A DNA stretch of 64,000 nucleotides, from the NCBI GenBank assembly GCA_963576735.1, contig OY755187.1, positions 12,524,001 to 12,588,000 on the forward strand, in the 5' to 3' direction. The DNA comes from Bedellia somnulentella. Lineage: Eukaryota > Arthropoda > Insecta > Lepidoptera > Bedelliidae. A program made the translations under genes and the position numbers. A model generated the notes under the pieces. It did no database searches. It had not been told where the DNA came from and worked only from the letters and a program-made list of their open reading frames with translations. Shown in pieces: positions 11,373 to 22,046 of this stretch (the first letter of the stretch is position 1; every line of letters starts with the position of its first letter).

Positions 11373-11496
11373 TTATGAAAAGATTGATGGATGTAAACGA
11401 AGCTAGAGAGGTTTGTCAGAATCGTACTAAGTGGCGATCAATAGTCTCTGCCTACCCCAATGGGAACTAATGGCGTGAGTATATGTATGTATGTAT
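11373..11496 (+). mobile_element. RTE retrotransposon, short 3' fragment
   Basis: Last ~95 bp of the RTE coding region (KRLMDVNEAREVCQ...TKWRSIVSAYPNGN) plus the tail GGCGTGAGTATATGTATG. A perfect 11-bp duplication GAATAGTTAGT flanks it (11362-11372 and 11497-11507). Copy B keeps one GAATAGTTAGT at about 31038, the empty site. Confidence 0.92.
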
Positions 11497-12201
11497 GAAT
11501 AGTTAGTGATAGTTGTTTATAGAGATAAAAGCAACGGTCAGCGAGTCGGTGGCTTCAACAATGCTCTTTGTACACGTCGTATTTTAGCATTGTGGTTTTG
11601 GTTTACAGAATGCTTCACTATTCTAAACAATGGATGGAACATAGAAACCGGGAGCAAGATCAAATTCATTTTAATTGTAAAAGTTCATAAAATTTAGTTA
11701 TCCTTAATTTTATTGTTTTCATATAAATAAAAAATTGCATTTAGTTAAACTAACGAACTGTATTTATTATATCACCACGATGATATGATAAACTTTAAGT
11801 CATAGTTGGCAATAAGGCTTTTTAATACGTTTTAGTGCAAATAAAGTGATTTTGCGACCCAGTGTGTTGTTTTTATTAGTCAATGTCAGTTAATTTGTTC
11901 TTAATTACGTAGGCATTCTATCAGTAATCTGAATATATATTTTTTCTCCAAATTTTATTTACATTCGCTTGAATGTGGAAGCAATGTGTGGTTCCTCAAA
12001 GCATTTTTTATTTATAGGCTAACCTGCTGTCGTGTATTAACCAACGATACTCTACACTATGGATGGGCCCTAAACACTCTTAAAGCGTAGTTGGGGGTGT
12101 GGCCTATTGGCAATTAAAATGGCTGACCTAGGGTTATATCATGCAATAAAGAATCAGAATAGGAACTTATCGATAAATTTGCCAACATGTTTATTTAATA
12201 A

Positions 12202-13018
12202 CTAGTGGATGGTCCCAGCTTCGCACGGGTAGCGTTGTTTTTTTAAATATCTGAGGTTTCTTTCTTCAGTCCCTGCTTAAGCATTGTGAAACTCAGCGCA
12301 ATGTTTTCAATTTATTTAATTTATAGCACTCCCTAAACAGTGTAGTTTGGTGATTTTGAATGCGCTTTAATGAACGGTTTAGTATTTTCATTAAATAGCA
12401 AGTTTTGGAATAAAACGCTATGAAGTATTAATAACAATCTGAAAATAAATCATTACGTGATGTAGGATGCAACTACTGGCGCCATCTAGTATGTTATATA
12501 TAAATTGGTAAAGATTTGGTTTTGGTCACGGGCGCGCTGGCTTATTTTATGTATAGTTTCGGTGTTTGTCTACCGATTTCTATGTTTCTTTTTTTTATTG
12601 AATAGGTAATAATGTTACCTTTTTTAAATTAGGGATGAGTGAGAGGTTTACAAACGTAAGAGTAAACAAATATTATCAGAATGTTCCGAACTGCTAAGCT
12701 ATCAGGAATTACACGTGTTATTGTGAGTCAACCGTAAAAGATAGACATAAACTGTTACGGATTTTTTTTAGATAATTATATGCAGAATTTTTCCGTCATA
12801 CATGATTTATATGTAAGTTTAACCATTAAGGCTGCACACGCGACGGAAGCTTAAAAAATGGAGTAACTTCTCCCGTTTTCCCAAAATTTCCCAAAATTCC
12901 CCTTTACTGCTCTGCTAGAAAGTATACAAAAACCTGCGCAGGAGTATGAAGAATAATTGTACCAAGTTTCGTTAGAATCCGTCGAGTAGTTTTTGTTTCC
13001 ATAAGGAACATACAAACC

Positions 13019-13065
<47 letters not shown>

Positions 13066-13203
13066 GGACAGACAGACAGACAAAAATTTTACTGATTGCA
13101 TTTTTGGCATCAGTATCGATCCCTAATCATCACGTGATAGTTATTTTGAAAATATATTTCATGTACAGAATTGACCTCTCTACAGATTTATTATAAGTAT
13201 AGA
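12202..13203 (-). mobile_element. Helitron-like element H3
   Basis: Same family as H1 and H2 with slightly different ends (CTAGTGGATGGTCCCAGC), closest to H4 at 63173. Long GACA microsatellite at 13018-13082. Confidence 0.78.
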
Positions 13204-13808
13204 TATAGATGTTTTATGTAGAATTAATTTATTTCGACAGTGGGCAAATACTTTTAATTTAGATCTAGATATTTTATCGCCAGTTTTAAACCTTCGTTTT
13301 GATCATCACCATGGATTAAACTCATGAACACGGGCGATAATTTATTACGATTTTCGGCGTGGGGTAAGATAAAGGCAGTGCATCGATCAGTGGTTCAGTG
13401 AGTTTAATCATGGGTGTCATCTTAAGCAGGATGACTTTAAATCGGTTGTCGTACACGTACCACAAAATATTGATGGTAACATTTCGAAAATTCGAATATC
13501 TCAAATCCGAAATTCACTATTCAGAAAACTGTTCACATAATTTACGTATCACAGATGCTTTATTTTCCACAACTTCATTAGAACAAAAATACATTTTCTA
13601 GAAGTATCACTTCCCAGAAAAACTAAAACCAGATTATTAAAATGAATTTTTTGCTTTTACCAACTACATCTTTTACTATAATCTCATTATTCCAAAGGTT
13701 TAAAAGACCGAAGTAACTTTATCTATAGTCTTACATATCGTAAATCTCTTTAACCAGATATTTTTTATGTTAGAAAAATTTTATAAATAGAACGCGGATG
13801 CATGCCTG
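13204..13808. other. Unannotated stretch
   Basis: AT-rich, with only short overlapping ORFs on both strands and no recognisable family. It ends in GGATGCATGCCTG at the assembly gap. Confidence 0.5.
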
Positions 13809-14008
13809 NNNNNNNNNNNNNNNNNNNNNNNNNNNNNNNNNNNNNNNNNNNNNNNNNNNNNNNNNNNNNNNNNNNNNNNNNNNNNNNNNNNNNNNNNNNN
13901 NNNNNNNNNNNNNNNNNNNNNNNNNNNNNNNNNNNNNNNNNNNNNNNNNNNNNNNNNNNNNNNNNNNNNNNNNNNNNNNNNNNNNNNNNNNNNNNNNNNN
14001 NNNNNNNN
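13809..14008. other. Assembly gap of exactly 200 N
   Basis: 200 undetermined bases. The 13 bases before and after are the same (GGATGCATGCCTG), so the gap probably covers a tandem repeat that the assembler could not resolve; the round length suggests a placeholder. Confidence 0.97.
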
Positions 14009-14165
14009 GGATGCATGCCTGTTTGTATGTATACTTGCTTGCTTGTTTGCATGCTTGGTTGCATGTAGGGGGGGTGGGGGGGTCGGGGGGCGAAAGCCCC
14101 CTGCAGATAAAGAAAAGTTAGGTTACATTCAGTTAGGTTAGGTTAGGTTAGATTATGTATAAAAC
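14009..14165. repeat. Simple repeats, G-tract and telomere-like TTAGG units
   Basis: Degenerate GCTT/GCAT repeats, then three long G-runs (14068-14090) that could form a quadruplex, a CGGGGGGCGAAAGCCCCC hairpin, and at about 14133-14153 four TTAGG units in a row, the canonical insect telomere repeat. Next comes a GAGCG-rich stretch (14164-14192). Confidence 0.75.
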
Positions 14166-14639
14166 GAGCGAGCGTAGCGCAGCGGAGCGAGCACCTAAAT
14201 GTCTGATGCATGGTATACTACTAAGCGGGGTATACTATTACTTAAAATATGCCTGCAAAATTATTCATAGCAATAGGTATCATTCAATACATCTGTATTT
14301 CAAATATATGGAAAATGATTTTTTTGGTATAGTGATTATTCGGAAAAGCAATATTGCGGAATTAAGGTATATCTGGTTTTCGATTCTTCGGAAATCCGTT
14401 CTAGTGGTTAATCAAAATGATAGTAAACAAAAACAAAAACCAAACGATAATCTGGAATGTAAGAATATGGTATATGAAATTTCGATGAAACAATATTATG
14501 GCAATTAAAAAAAAAGCGATTAGTTTTCGGTAAAATAATATTCGGGTTTAAAAGTTTCGGATATACAGTATGTAACCCACGTATGCTTGGATTACGAAAC
14601 GGCTTTTAATTCCAGTTGGTTTTAAGTTCTTCCCTTAAA
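14166..14639. other. Unannotated stretch
   Basis: The 117-codon ORF here (14155-14508) starts in the GAGCG repeat and has no recognisable domain. Nothing else supports a gene. Confidence 0.4.
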
Positions 14640-14699
14640 ATAAACAGCGTGACTTAACGTTTCTTTACAAAATTTTAAATAGTGTTGTAGATTCCCCTC

Positions 14700-14990
14700 A
14701 TCTCTTAGAAAAAAAATCATTCGTGGTCGTAACAATTATTTATTTTCTGCTCCTCAACATAGAACTGTTTATACATGCAATAATTTCTTTAGACGTAGCG
14801 TTGATTTATATAATAGGGAATTTTCTTCTCAAATTGATTTTTTTGAAAATAGTCGATGCTCATTTATAAGATGCCTTAAAAAACTATTCTTGGATGTGTA
14901 TTATTCCTTTTGTTGTTATTGTTTTGATTATTACTTTTGTATCTTACTTGGAAGCCTCTTGTAACTTGTAGAATGTATTATAACTATTGA
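14700..14990 (+). mobile_element. LINE reverse-transcriptase C-terminal remnant
   Basis: One frame from about 14712 reads IIRGRNNYLFSAPQHRT, then FFRRSVDLYNREF, then CSFIRCLKKLF. This pattern (R-N-x-F-x-P-x-HRT ... LYN) is usual at the C-terminal end of Jockey/CR1-like LINE polymerases. 5'-truncated. Confidence 0.6.
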
Positions 14991-15170
14991 AACATACATC
15001 TAGCTAGAATCAAACTACACTAATTTCAATTGTTTGTATATATTTAGGGAACTATAGGTTTATGTCATGTCCTAGTAAACTTTATACATATTTGTTATGA
15101 TGACTGTTTGTTTTCTCAATACCATAAAAAATATAAAAATATTTTCCTAAAAAAGTATAATATATATTAT

Positions 15171-15700
15171 AAAATATTACTAAGACCAGTCTAATCCAGA
15201 TTCAGAATTACAACCCATGCCTTTTACATGACGATCTCTATTCATCTAAGCTACCAACTAATTGCAGTATGTAATTAGTTGGTACATTACAAAGCGTTGT
15301 AAACATAAATTCCTTATCCCGCAGCAGCCTAACCAAGCCACATTCATGCCAGATAACATGCCAAATTCCCCAAAGCAAAGCTATTTTAGCCGACGAGAGA
15401 CTAGAATGTGCGGAAATGTCTCGTTCGGTTACTATGTCGACTGAATCTAATTTAGGCTTTCACGCCTCCGAATACCCTTGTTGCCAGAGCTAAGTGGAAT
15501 ATTCAACATTGCTGCGAGTATTGGATGATATGGTACTATTGTTTTATTTGATGTATAATGTGAAGTGAATTGGCTTAGAATATCATCAACTCGTTTTTTA
15601 ACAAGGTTAACAGTTGACTTAAGATTTTTAAGTGATGATTGGGCCATGAGGCTGGCGATCATTACCAACCATTCTCTATTTTACCATCTTCCATCCATCC
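15171..15700 (+). repeat. Highly conserved island shared by copies A and B
   Basis: About 15303-15530 is almost identical to 31622-31845 apart from a few indels, while sequence just outside is much more diverged. A 73-codon minus-strand frame (15447-15668) covers part of it. Differences between copies are not biased to silent sites, so I do not call it coding. Confidence 0.6.
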
Positions 15701-15876
15701 ATAAAAGAAGCTGATAACATTATCATATTGTGTGTATATATTATGTATGTAATGAGATTTTAGTTCTATGGACAATACACGTAGTATTCAGTATGATTTT
15801 AGCTATTTGCGTTTTGTCATATGAAAAATTACATGAATATTTGAAAAGAAGGTCAACAAATAAAACCAGTAGATAT

Positions 15877-16323
15877 AATAGGCTATTTGACTGTAATAAA
15901 AATATACATTTCTTTTATTTCATTAGTCTTAATATTTCTTTTTTGGAGCAATATGTAATAATGCAAGATAAAAATATTGCATTATTTCACTAAAATCCGT
16001 CTTCTGAAATAAGTATTTTTGATGCAACTGTCACGTGACTAAAAACGACCGTGATTGGCTATTTCTATAATGACGTAGATCGCGCATAAACAGACTGTGT
16101 ATCGCTTCGCTCATTGGTGTTTAATGCGGAATTGACGTCATTTGTGCTACAGCCGCCATATTACTTAAAGTCGCGTTTTCGCGGCACATTTAAATATTGC
16201 ATTTTCTTTTTCGATTTTTTAATAAAATAGCTAAAATGAAGATACACAAATATTTTTTTAGGGCTCCTTATAAACAAATTAACACCGTAAGATAGTTTTC
16301 AAAACTTAGTCAAATAGCCTATT
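15877..16323. mobile_element. MITE-like element with 16-bp inverted ends
   Basis: Left AATAGGCTATTTGACT and right AGTCAAATAGCCTATT are exact inverted repeats. The interior holds CpG-rich text (GACCGTGATTGGC, GACGTAGATCGCGC). I could not define a target duplication. No transposase. Confidence 0.6.
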
Positions 16324-16629
16324 GCTTTACTACCAATGCGACAGTGGCGGGCCTTATAAAAGTTTTATTGTGCTTCATTTATTCGTAACTATGTGCGATG
16401 ACAACCAACGAAGGAAGAGAAATAAATAAATAGAGAAACTCAATCAAAGAACATACGAGTAGCTACTATCTCTGATGTCTGCGCAGTTATGAGAATTCCT
16501 ATCAAAAAATGAATCTGAGAAGGTGCATAATACATAGGTTAGTACATATTACATTTAAAAATTATATATTTTTGATATTGAATTTAGCAGGTGCTGCTGT
16601 GAAGTGTTTAGTTAGAAAAAGACAACCCA

Positions 16630-16812
16630 TTTCTTCTCGCAGATGTCGTAAGAAATCTGTTAGGGTTTTGGGGCTTTTGAATAGATTTTCGGGTGATGTG
16701 GCTAAAGACCTATCACCAATTATCTTTTTCTTCTTCAACTTCCTAAAAAGACTGAGGAATTTCCAATTTTCACGCTCTGGTTTCATCACTTTTGGGATTT
16801 ATAGCGGTGACT
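16630..16812 (+). mobile_element. S1 SINE, diverged
   Basis: Readable from ATGTCGTAAGAAATCTGTTA through TTCGGGTGATGTGGC, AAGACTGAGGAATTTCC to GGGATTTATAGCGGTGA. Head lost. Confidence 0.75.
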
Positions 16813-17672
16813 ATGTTGATACATAATTTATATCAATAAGTGTTATAAATATTTATTCTAATCCCAAAAAAATAATGAACCTGTTACAGTTTCATAGTGT
16901 GTAAAGTGTGATTGCGTTTATTCTCCCATGGCCCCATGCCAAGACATCCATGGCCATTGCAATTGTTAATTTCATAGATGTCATTCTAGTAACAATTAAT
17001 AAAATAACAATGTCAATAATTTCAGACTGAGTTACTCTTACAGAAAGGAAATTTTGGTGCACCGGATGCTCCCAGTCTCATAATAAAGATTATTCAATAT
17101 AATCAGACTTTAACCTAACAGCAGGACGCATTAACTATGCAAAAAGGAGAAAATAATAAAGAAAAGCAAAAATAATGCACATGCAAATTTCAAAAGGCAC
17201 CATTCGCTTCCACTGTACTGAAGTTTTTGCATAACAAAGGACTTGGTGATTTTATAAAAACTTGCAGCTGACACGAGCCGAGTCTCTATGGGCCACTAAT
17301 TTTGATTATGCTGCTAGTTACAATGAAATTTACTGCCTTAATGTTCCGGTTTCACGGCGGAATTAGCTGTTATTGGAAAATAAGTGAATTATTAAATCTG
17401 GTCTTGATATCTTTAAAAATTAACTTTTGATTTTTGAGTTAGTTTGGATATATATACGAATGAAAAGAAAAATCATTAATGATATTCTAAATAACGCGAT
17501 GTCAGGGTTTTAAAACAAGGTGAAAAAAAAGATAATTTGCGATAGGCGATAAGAGAATTTCAATCGCATGACCTAGAGACACGTATTCGAAGATTTTCAG
17601 AGCCTATTTATTACCGACAAACAAAGACATGGAAAAATCTTTCTTCTTTTATAATAAGTATAAATTAATTAT

Positions 17673-18044
17673 GCGACATGATAGTCCAGTGTATAAAACA
17701 CCCGCCCGAAAAACAGAAGGGCGTGAGTTCCAATCCTGGGTCGGGCCTACACCAATTTGTCTTTTCTAAAGTCATATGTGTGGTTAATTTATCATGGTTG
17801 TTAACGGTGAGGGAAAACATCGTGAGGAAACCCACATGGCTGAGTTGAACTTAGTCATGTGACAGTGTATTCGTACAAAACGGCGATAGGCCTGCCCCCT
17901 ATCACGTGAGTACACTGTCTAAGCAAAACGTGGGTACCTTCTCTGAACACTAGATGGCGCTGCCATGTGAGTTCAGAAGTATTGGTACCTCTGCCAACCC
18001 CTTCGGGGATAAACGGCGTGAACGTTTATGTTATGTTATGTAAT
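17673..18044 (+). mobile_element. S2 tRNA-derived SINE, full length
   Basis: Head GACATGATAGTCCAGTG with box B-like AGTTCCAATCC, complete body, tail GGCGTGAACGTTTATGTTAT. Close to the copies at 2741 and 61210 (all share GACACTAGATGGCGCTGCC), so these three form one subfamily. Confidence 0.9.
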
Positions 18045-18093
18045 TATTATCAAAACGTCTCTAACATAAATGAAATGAGCTAAAATGAAGGAC

Positions 18094-18165
18094 AAGCGTA
18101 AAGAATGGAAAGTTGCTAGCGATATCATCTCTGACTACCCCAATTAGAACTGGCGTGAGTAAATG
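18094..18165 (+). mobile_element. RTE retrotransposon, decayed 3' end
   Basis: TAAAGAATGGAAAGTTGC, ATCTCTGACTACCCCAATTA, then GGCGTGAGTAAATGG match the last codons and tail of the RTE element. Confidence 0.6.
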
Positions 18166-18589
18166 GTATGATTTAAATGTATTTTTATACCTATATGTTT
18201 TGAAAGACTCACTTGTGAAAGACTTTGCTGTGAAAAAAAACTAAAATAATGAGGTTTGCCAAAAGCATTAACAGGCTTTTATATATAAGTAAACGATCAA
18301 ATGCTGTAAAAGAATGTTTGTCAATATTCTAAGTAGAAAGCTTTTCAATAACAGCAGTGAAACGAAAGTAATTAAATTTGTAAGTAAGTCAATGTTTAAT
18401 TAACTTTGGTAAAATTGGTTTTGGACACTTTCATATAGCGGTACATTCGTACATAGGCTATAGGGTTTTTGTAGTACAAGAAAAGAATCATACATAGCTA
18501 TGTTAATGTCTCAGACTACTATTAGTCTATGCATAGAGTGTTATTTTCCATTATCTAGTACATTTTTAAATCAATTTAGTTTATACACC
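18166..18589. other. Unannotated stretch
   Basis: AT-rich DNA without a convincing ORF or repeat match. Confidence 0.4.
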
Positions 18590-18662
18590 ACCGCCTCTCT
18601 TAGGAGACGTGAGTTGAAATCATGAGTCGGGCCTACATCACTTGGCCTAAAGTTACTACGAG
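18590..18662 (+). mobile_element. S2 SINE, head fragment
   Basis: ACGTGAGTTGAAATCATGAG and GTCGGGCCTACATCACTTGG match the box B and post-tRNA region of S2. Confidence 0.55.
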
Positions 18663-18953
18663 TAGAATATCGAAAGTAGCAAGTAATATTTATGAAACGG
18701 AAATTAAAATGCAAAACTAAACTTTGTTTGCCATTTTGTCAAGTCAAACTTTTCAAGTCAATATTTCTATTTTATATCATGTATAATGAAACAAAATATT
18801 TTTTCTGAAAATCATAAAGTGCTTCACATACTTCTATCAACCTGTTTAGTTAATAAGGTATTTTTGAAAGCTTCACAAGCAAATCGCAGTGACATATGGA
18901 AAGATAGACAGACACATATTAATATTTTGCAACTAGGTTATCTACTTCTTCTT

Positions 18954-19121
18954 TCAAAGCCTCTCCAATCCTGGCGGTTGCCAATCAGCTCCAAGTATCC
19001 CTTTTGATCCTGGGCTAGGCGGAGCAAGTCTTCGACGCTGGTTACGCAGGTTCATTTTCAGATGTTCGAGGGCCACGACGCTCTGTTTCCCTTCAATCTT
19101 TCCCATCATGACCACTTGCAA
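18954..19121 (-). CDS. Possible terminal exon of an unidentified host gene
   Basis: After a splice-acceptor-like TCCGTATTCCAG, an open frame of 55 codons runs to TGA. It starts LQVVMMGKIEGKQSVVALEH, then KMNLRNQRRRLAPPSP, and ends GILGADWQPPGLERL. It is clearly more GC-rich than its surroundings and lacks repeat resemblance, both coding-like signs. I do not recognise the family, and the upstream exons are not identified in this window; they would lie above 19121 on the minus strand. It could also be a remnant of a processed gene. Confidence 0.4.
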   Translation of the reverse strand: MQVVMMGKIEGKQSVVALEHLKMNLRNQRRRLAPPSPGSKGILGADWQPPGLERL

Positions 19122-19735
19122 CTGGAATACGGAGACATAAAAATGCCCTTTTTTAAATAAAAAAAAAATTTTATTTACCGTATTTATAGCAAAATCACTA
19201 TAATAAAGCTGAAAAAAAAAAACAAAATTAATCAATATAAAACTTTTGTGCATTAAACTAATTCTTGTTACTAAGTTGAAATTCATCTCATTCATTGTCA
19301 TTGACGTACATAACGCCCACGGCCCATACTACACGCTACTGCTTGTCAATTAAATCTGTCAGCTACAACGTGAACAACAGAATGTCATAGGATTAAACCC
19401 ACGTTTCAAAATTTCGTATGCAAAGTATTTTGCATTCACATTTATTTATTTGATGGTTTTCATCGTACTGTTTAAAGGGAGATTCAAACTTAAATTTAAT
19501 ATATACCCACAATGTATCGTATCGCAGTTAATATTTTATACACTGGACAAGAGTAAATAATTTTAAAACTAATACATTACCTCTATCAGTGTATTTGAAT
19601 TCAAAATTGAGAATGCAAAGAAGTTGGTACTGTCTGAAATCATCATCACACTTTTGCCTAAAAGTAATGCCTTCTACTTTTGCCTATTAATGCATTTTAT
19701 AGAACATAAAATGTAATACTACTGAATCGATATAT
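19122..19735. other. Unannotated stretch
   Basis: AT-rich; would be intron if the exon call at 18954-19121 is right. No further exon recognised. Confidence 0.35.
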
Positions 19736-19895
19736 GGCGTACCACCTTGAGGTGCTCAGTTGAAAAAGAGGCTGCATCAACTGAACTCAGCTGGAAGGAC
19801 CTGGAAGCTGCCACACAAAATCAATAAAATTGGAGATCTCTTCTTCGGGCCCTATGTCCCTGATGAGGGATAACAGGACTACATGATGATGATGA
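19736..19895 (+). mobile_element. LINE 3'-end remnant with ATG tail
   Basis: CTGAACTCAGCTGGAAGGAC ... GCCCTATGTCCCTGATGAGG, ending in ATGATGATGATGA, the style of a LINE 3' end with a trinucleotide tail. Non-coding remnant. Confidence 0.5.
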
Positions 19896-19937
19896 ATCGG
19901 TATATGTTAAAAATATATATGTAGTTAACGCTATTTG

Positions 19938-20178
19938 CCGTTTAGTGCCGTCTTAGAATGTCCCTACCACTTTCTACTCACGGGTGTCGTAAGAGGCGCT
20001 AAGAGTGTGGAGTTTTTTAAGTGATTTATGGCAATGCAGTTGGAGACCCATCACCAACGATACTTTATTTCTACCATCTTCACCCCTATTAACTTCTGAA
20101 TGTGGCTGAGGAGTTTCTAGCTTTGAAACTCTGGCTACCCGTTTTTGGGATTTATGGCCATGATAATAGGTTTGTATG
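19938..20178 (+). mobile_element. S1 SINE, 'TCGTAAGAGGCG' subfamily
   Basis: AGTGCCGTCTTAGAATGTCC, GGGTGTCGTAAGAGGCGC, GCAGTTGGAGACCCATCACC, GGGATTTATGGCCATGA. Nearly full length. Confidence 0.85.
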
Positions 20179-20639
20179 TAAATAATTTACGTGATACGCT
20201 ATTTTAACATTTATTCCCATAAAATTGTGGCCCTAAATCCCCTTAAAAAGAAAGATTAATTTAACACAAAATGCAAGTTGACAAGCTGCTGCAATCATTA
20301 TTATTTCTGTACAAGTTTTGTGTCATAGTGTGTGTGAACAAGCTGGAAACCTCTGGAAGTTTACAGCGGTCTGACGTTCAGGTAACGATTCATGCACTGA
20401 TACACTGATTCACGTACTTTTTACTCAGTTATAGAGAGTTCTTTGAAATAAAATTGTTTTTTATGCAATAGAAAAAAAAGAAAATTGCAATATGCTTGTT
20501 AATGGCAAACTTGGTACAAAGAGCAGCGGCCGAAGTGCTTAAAGGCACGGGTTTGCATGCTAGCTAGACTGAACGCATGTTTGTCTTTTAAGTGCTATTA
20601 AGAACATTTATTAACTTTAATAATGGTGACTAATAACGT
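20179..20639. other. Unannotated stretch
   Basis: No gene or clear repeat. Confidence 0.4.
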
Positions 20640-20818
20640 GGTCATGTTACAGTTTGTTCTCATAAAGTGGGTACTCTGAACACCGGATGATGAAATTTTA
20701 CATGTTCATTTTATTTCATTTTTAGTGATAGGGCTCCGTTTTAACTTAAGGTTAGTTCTCTGAAAAAAAGTTCCTCTGCCTCCCCTTCGAGGATATACGG
20801 TATGAATGACGATTTATG
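20640..20818 (+). mobile_element. S2 SINE, decayed 3' half
   Basis: GTGGGTACTCTGAACACCGG and the later CTCTGCC...CCCTTCGAGGATATACGG match the S2 3' half, with a foreign or diverged stretch between. Confidence 0.55.
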
Positions 20819-20993
20819 AAGTGTGATTAATTCAAGTGTGATTGTGCAAGTAAATTGACAACAAACAGAAACGTTTAAACGGGCATATTTCATGAAAGCT
20901 ATAAGTTAATTAATTCCATTTTCAATCCAAAACTGTTTGGAGTTAAATTTTAATTGAATCGACATTCTCAGTAAATGAGCCGATGAATCGGTA

Positions 20994-21195
20994 TTGTTTG
21001 AATGTTTTTGTTCATGAAAATCTCATGAGGGGATTATTACTAATAAATAAAGGAAAGAAAAATTTCGACACAGGTGGGAATCGAACCCGCGACCTCGGGT
21101 ATACGCCCCCGTCGTTCTGCCAATTGCGCTACCGTGTCAATGGCTGCCAGTGCGAAATTCTTTTATCCTTTGTTTCTTTTACACTTTTAAGTAAT
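20994..21195 (-). mobile_element. S3 retroposon with tRNA-like core
   Basis: Contains GTTCATGAAAATCTCATGAG, ACTAATAAATAAAGGAAAG, a 72-nt tRNA-like core at 21067-21138, and a right arm ending CCTTTGTTTCTTTTAC. Related to the copies at 29003, 46130 and 60322. Confidence 0.75.
21067..21138 (-). tRNA. tRNA-like core of an S3 retroposon (tRNA pseudogene)
   Basis: Minus strand: 7-bp acceptor stem GACACGG pairs with CTGTGTC, box A-like TAGCGCAATTGG, exact box B GGTTCGATTCC. The anticodon arm is irregular (CGGG, 8-nt loop, CCCG), so this is a SINE core rather than a working tRNA. Confidence 0.5.
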
Positions 21196-21734
21196 GTTTG
21201 CGTTCCCTACCTCTGAATTTTTTACAAATTCGGAATTCGGAATTCGGTATTGTTTGTCAAACAGAAACTGCAAAGAATCTGTAAAAAAAAATATATTTTC
21301 TGTTTTATAACTGTACATGCATTTGTATTTATGTACATGTACAAACATTAAAAAAATGTGAACAAACTAATCTAAACTTAATAAAAAAAAGGTAACTAAA
21401 TAAAAGTTGCCATATAACATATAACTAGGTGCAGACAAATTCTCGAGCTTCAGTAACATTCATCGATCATTACTAATAAATAATCATAATAATGATATTC
21501 ATAACTATCTAAAAACGTTTTTGAAAAAGTATTGAGACACCAATCAAAGAAAAGCAACCACTTAAAGCCGACTCTCGTTTCTCGCAACTCGAATTCAATT
21601 TCTGTACAAAGATAGATCCGATATCGCAAATAAAAATACCTTCCACAATGAAATTCTTTGTTGAAGCTAAACGCGAATCACGCATTGTTCTTTAAAAGAG
21701 AGCAAAGAAAACCGTTAAGGATAGGCTGAGCTTT
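21196..21734. other. Unannotated AT-rich stretch
   Basis: Short ATTCGGA direct repeats at 21226-21246, otherwise no gene or recognisable repeat. Confidence 0.4.
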
Positions 21735-21772
21735 TTAGTTCTGAACTGTTTAGTTCTGTCACTAGATGATGG

Positions 21773-21957
21773 TGTAATATGCCGATATTGCAAATAAGTT
21801 TAACATGTGTAGCAATAAGTAAAGTGCTTAGTTGTGTAAGTTACTATGTAAGCGTTTATTGTATTTTATATTCATTCAATATACGGACATAGTGCAATGA
21901 AGATCTTTTAATAAAATAACCTCCTATCTTCACGACCACAACACACAACATATTACA
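21773..21957 (+). repeat. 5' LTR
   Basis: 185 bp, TG...CA ends, with an AATAAA polyadenylation signal near 21910 and a TATTTTATATTC stretch upstream. No difference from the 3' LTR was found. Confidence 0.95.
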
Positions 21958-21975
21958 TGGCGACCTTGCCAGTAG
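21958..21975 (+). promoter_or_regulatory. Probable primer-binding site
   Basis: TGGCGACCTTGCCAG begins immediately after the LTR CA. A TGG start complementary to tRNA CCA is expected here; the tRNA is not identified. Confidence 0.6.
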
Positions 21976-22046
21976 CACTGTAGGTTAGTGCTGAGGAAAA
22001 GTGAACAGAATATTCATATATCAATTAATTTACGGCTGGAGCAACA

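Larger units (their letters stand above)
366..17510 (+). repeat. Segmental duplication, copy A
   Basis: Homologous and collinear with copy B at 21735-33560, in direct orientation. Matched anchors in order (A / B): 366-640 / 21735-21772 plus 27728-27925; 1205-1745 / 28110-28248 and 29226-29580; 3455-4062 / 29581-30200; 4595-4760 / 30190-30300; 9655-10206 / 30310-30730; 11194-11697 / 30855-31260; 15171-15640 / 31490-31880; 16840-17510 / 32914-33560. Each copy has its own mobile-element insertions between the anchors. No intact host gene is recognised in it. Confidence 0.85.

Noticed and set aside
13765..14121. Three ORFs crossing the assembly gap
   Set aside because: They consist mainly of undetermined residues produced by the 200 N.
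14155..14508. 117-codon plus-strand ORF
   Set aside because: Begins in a GAGCG/TTAGG simple-repeat region, has no recognisable domain, and composition is like the AT-rich background.
15447..15668. 73-codon minus-strand ORF in the conserved island, with a plausible-looking sequence
   Set aside because: In copy B the frame is open only over the last ~38 codons and the few differences are mostly amino-acid changing, so there is no sign of selection for protein.
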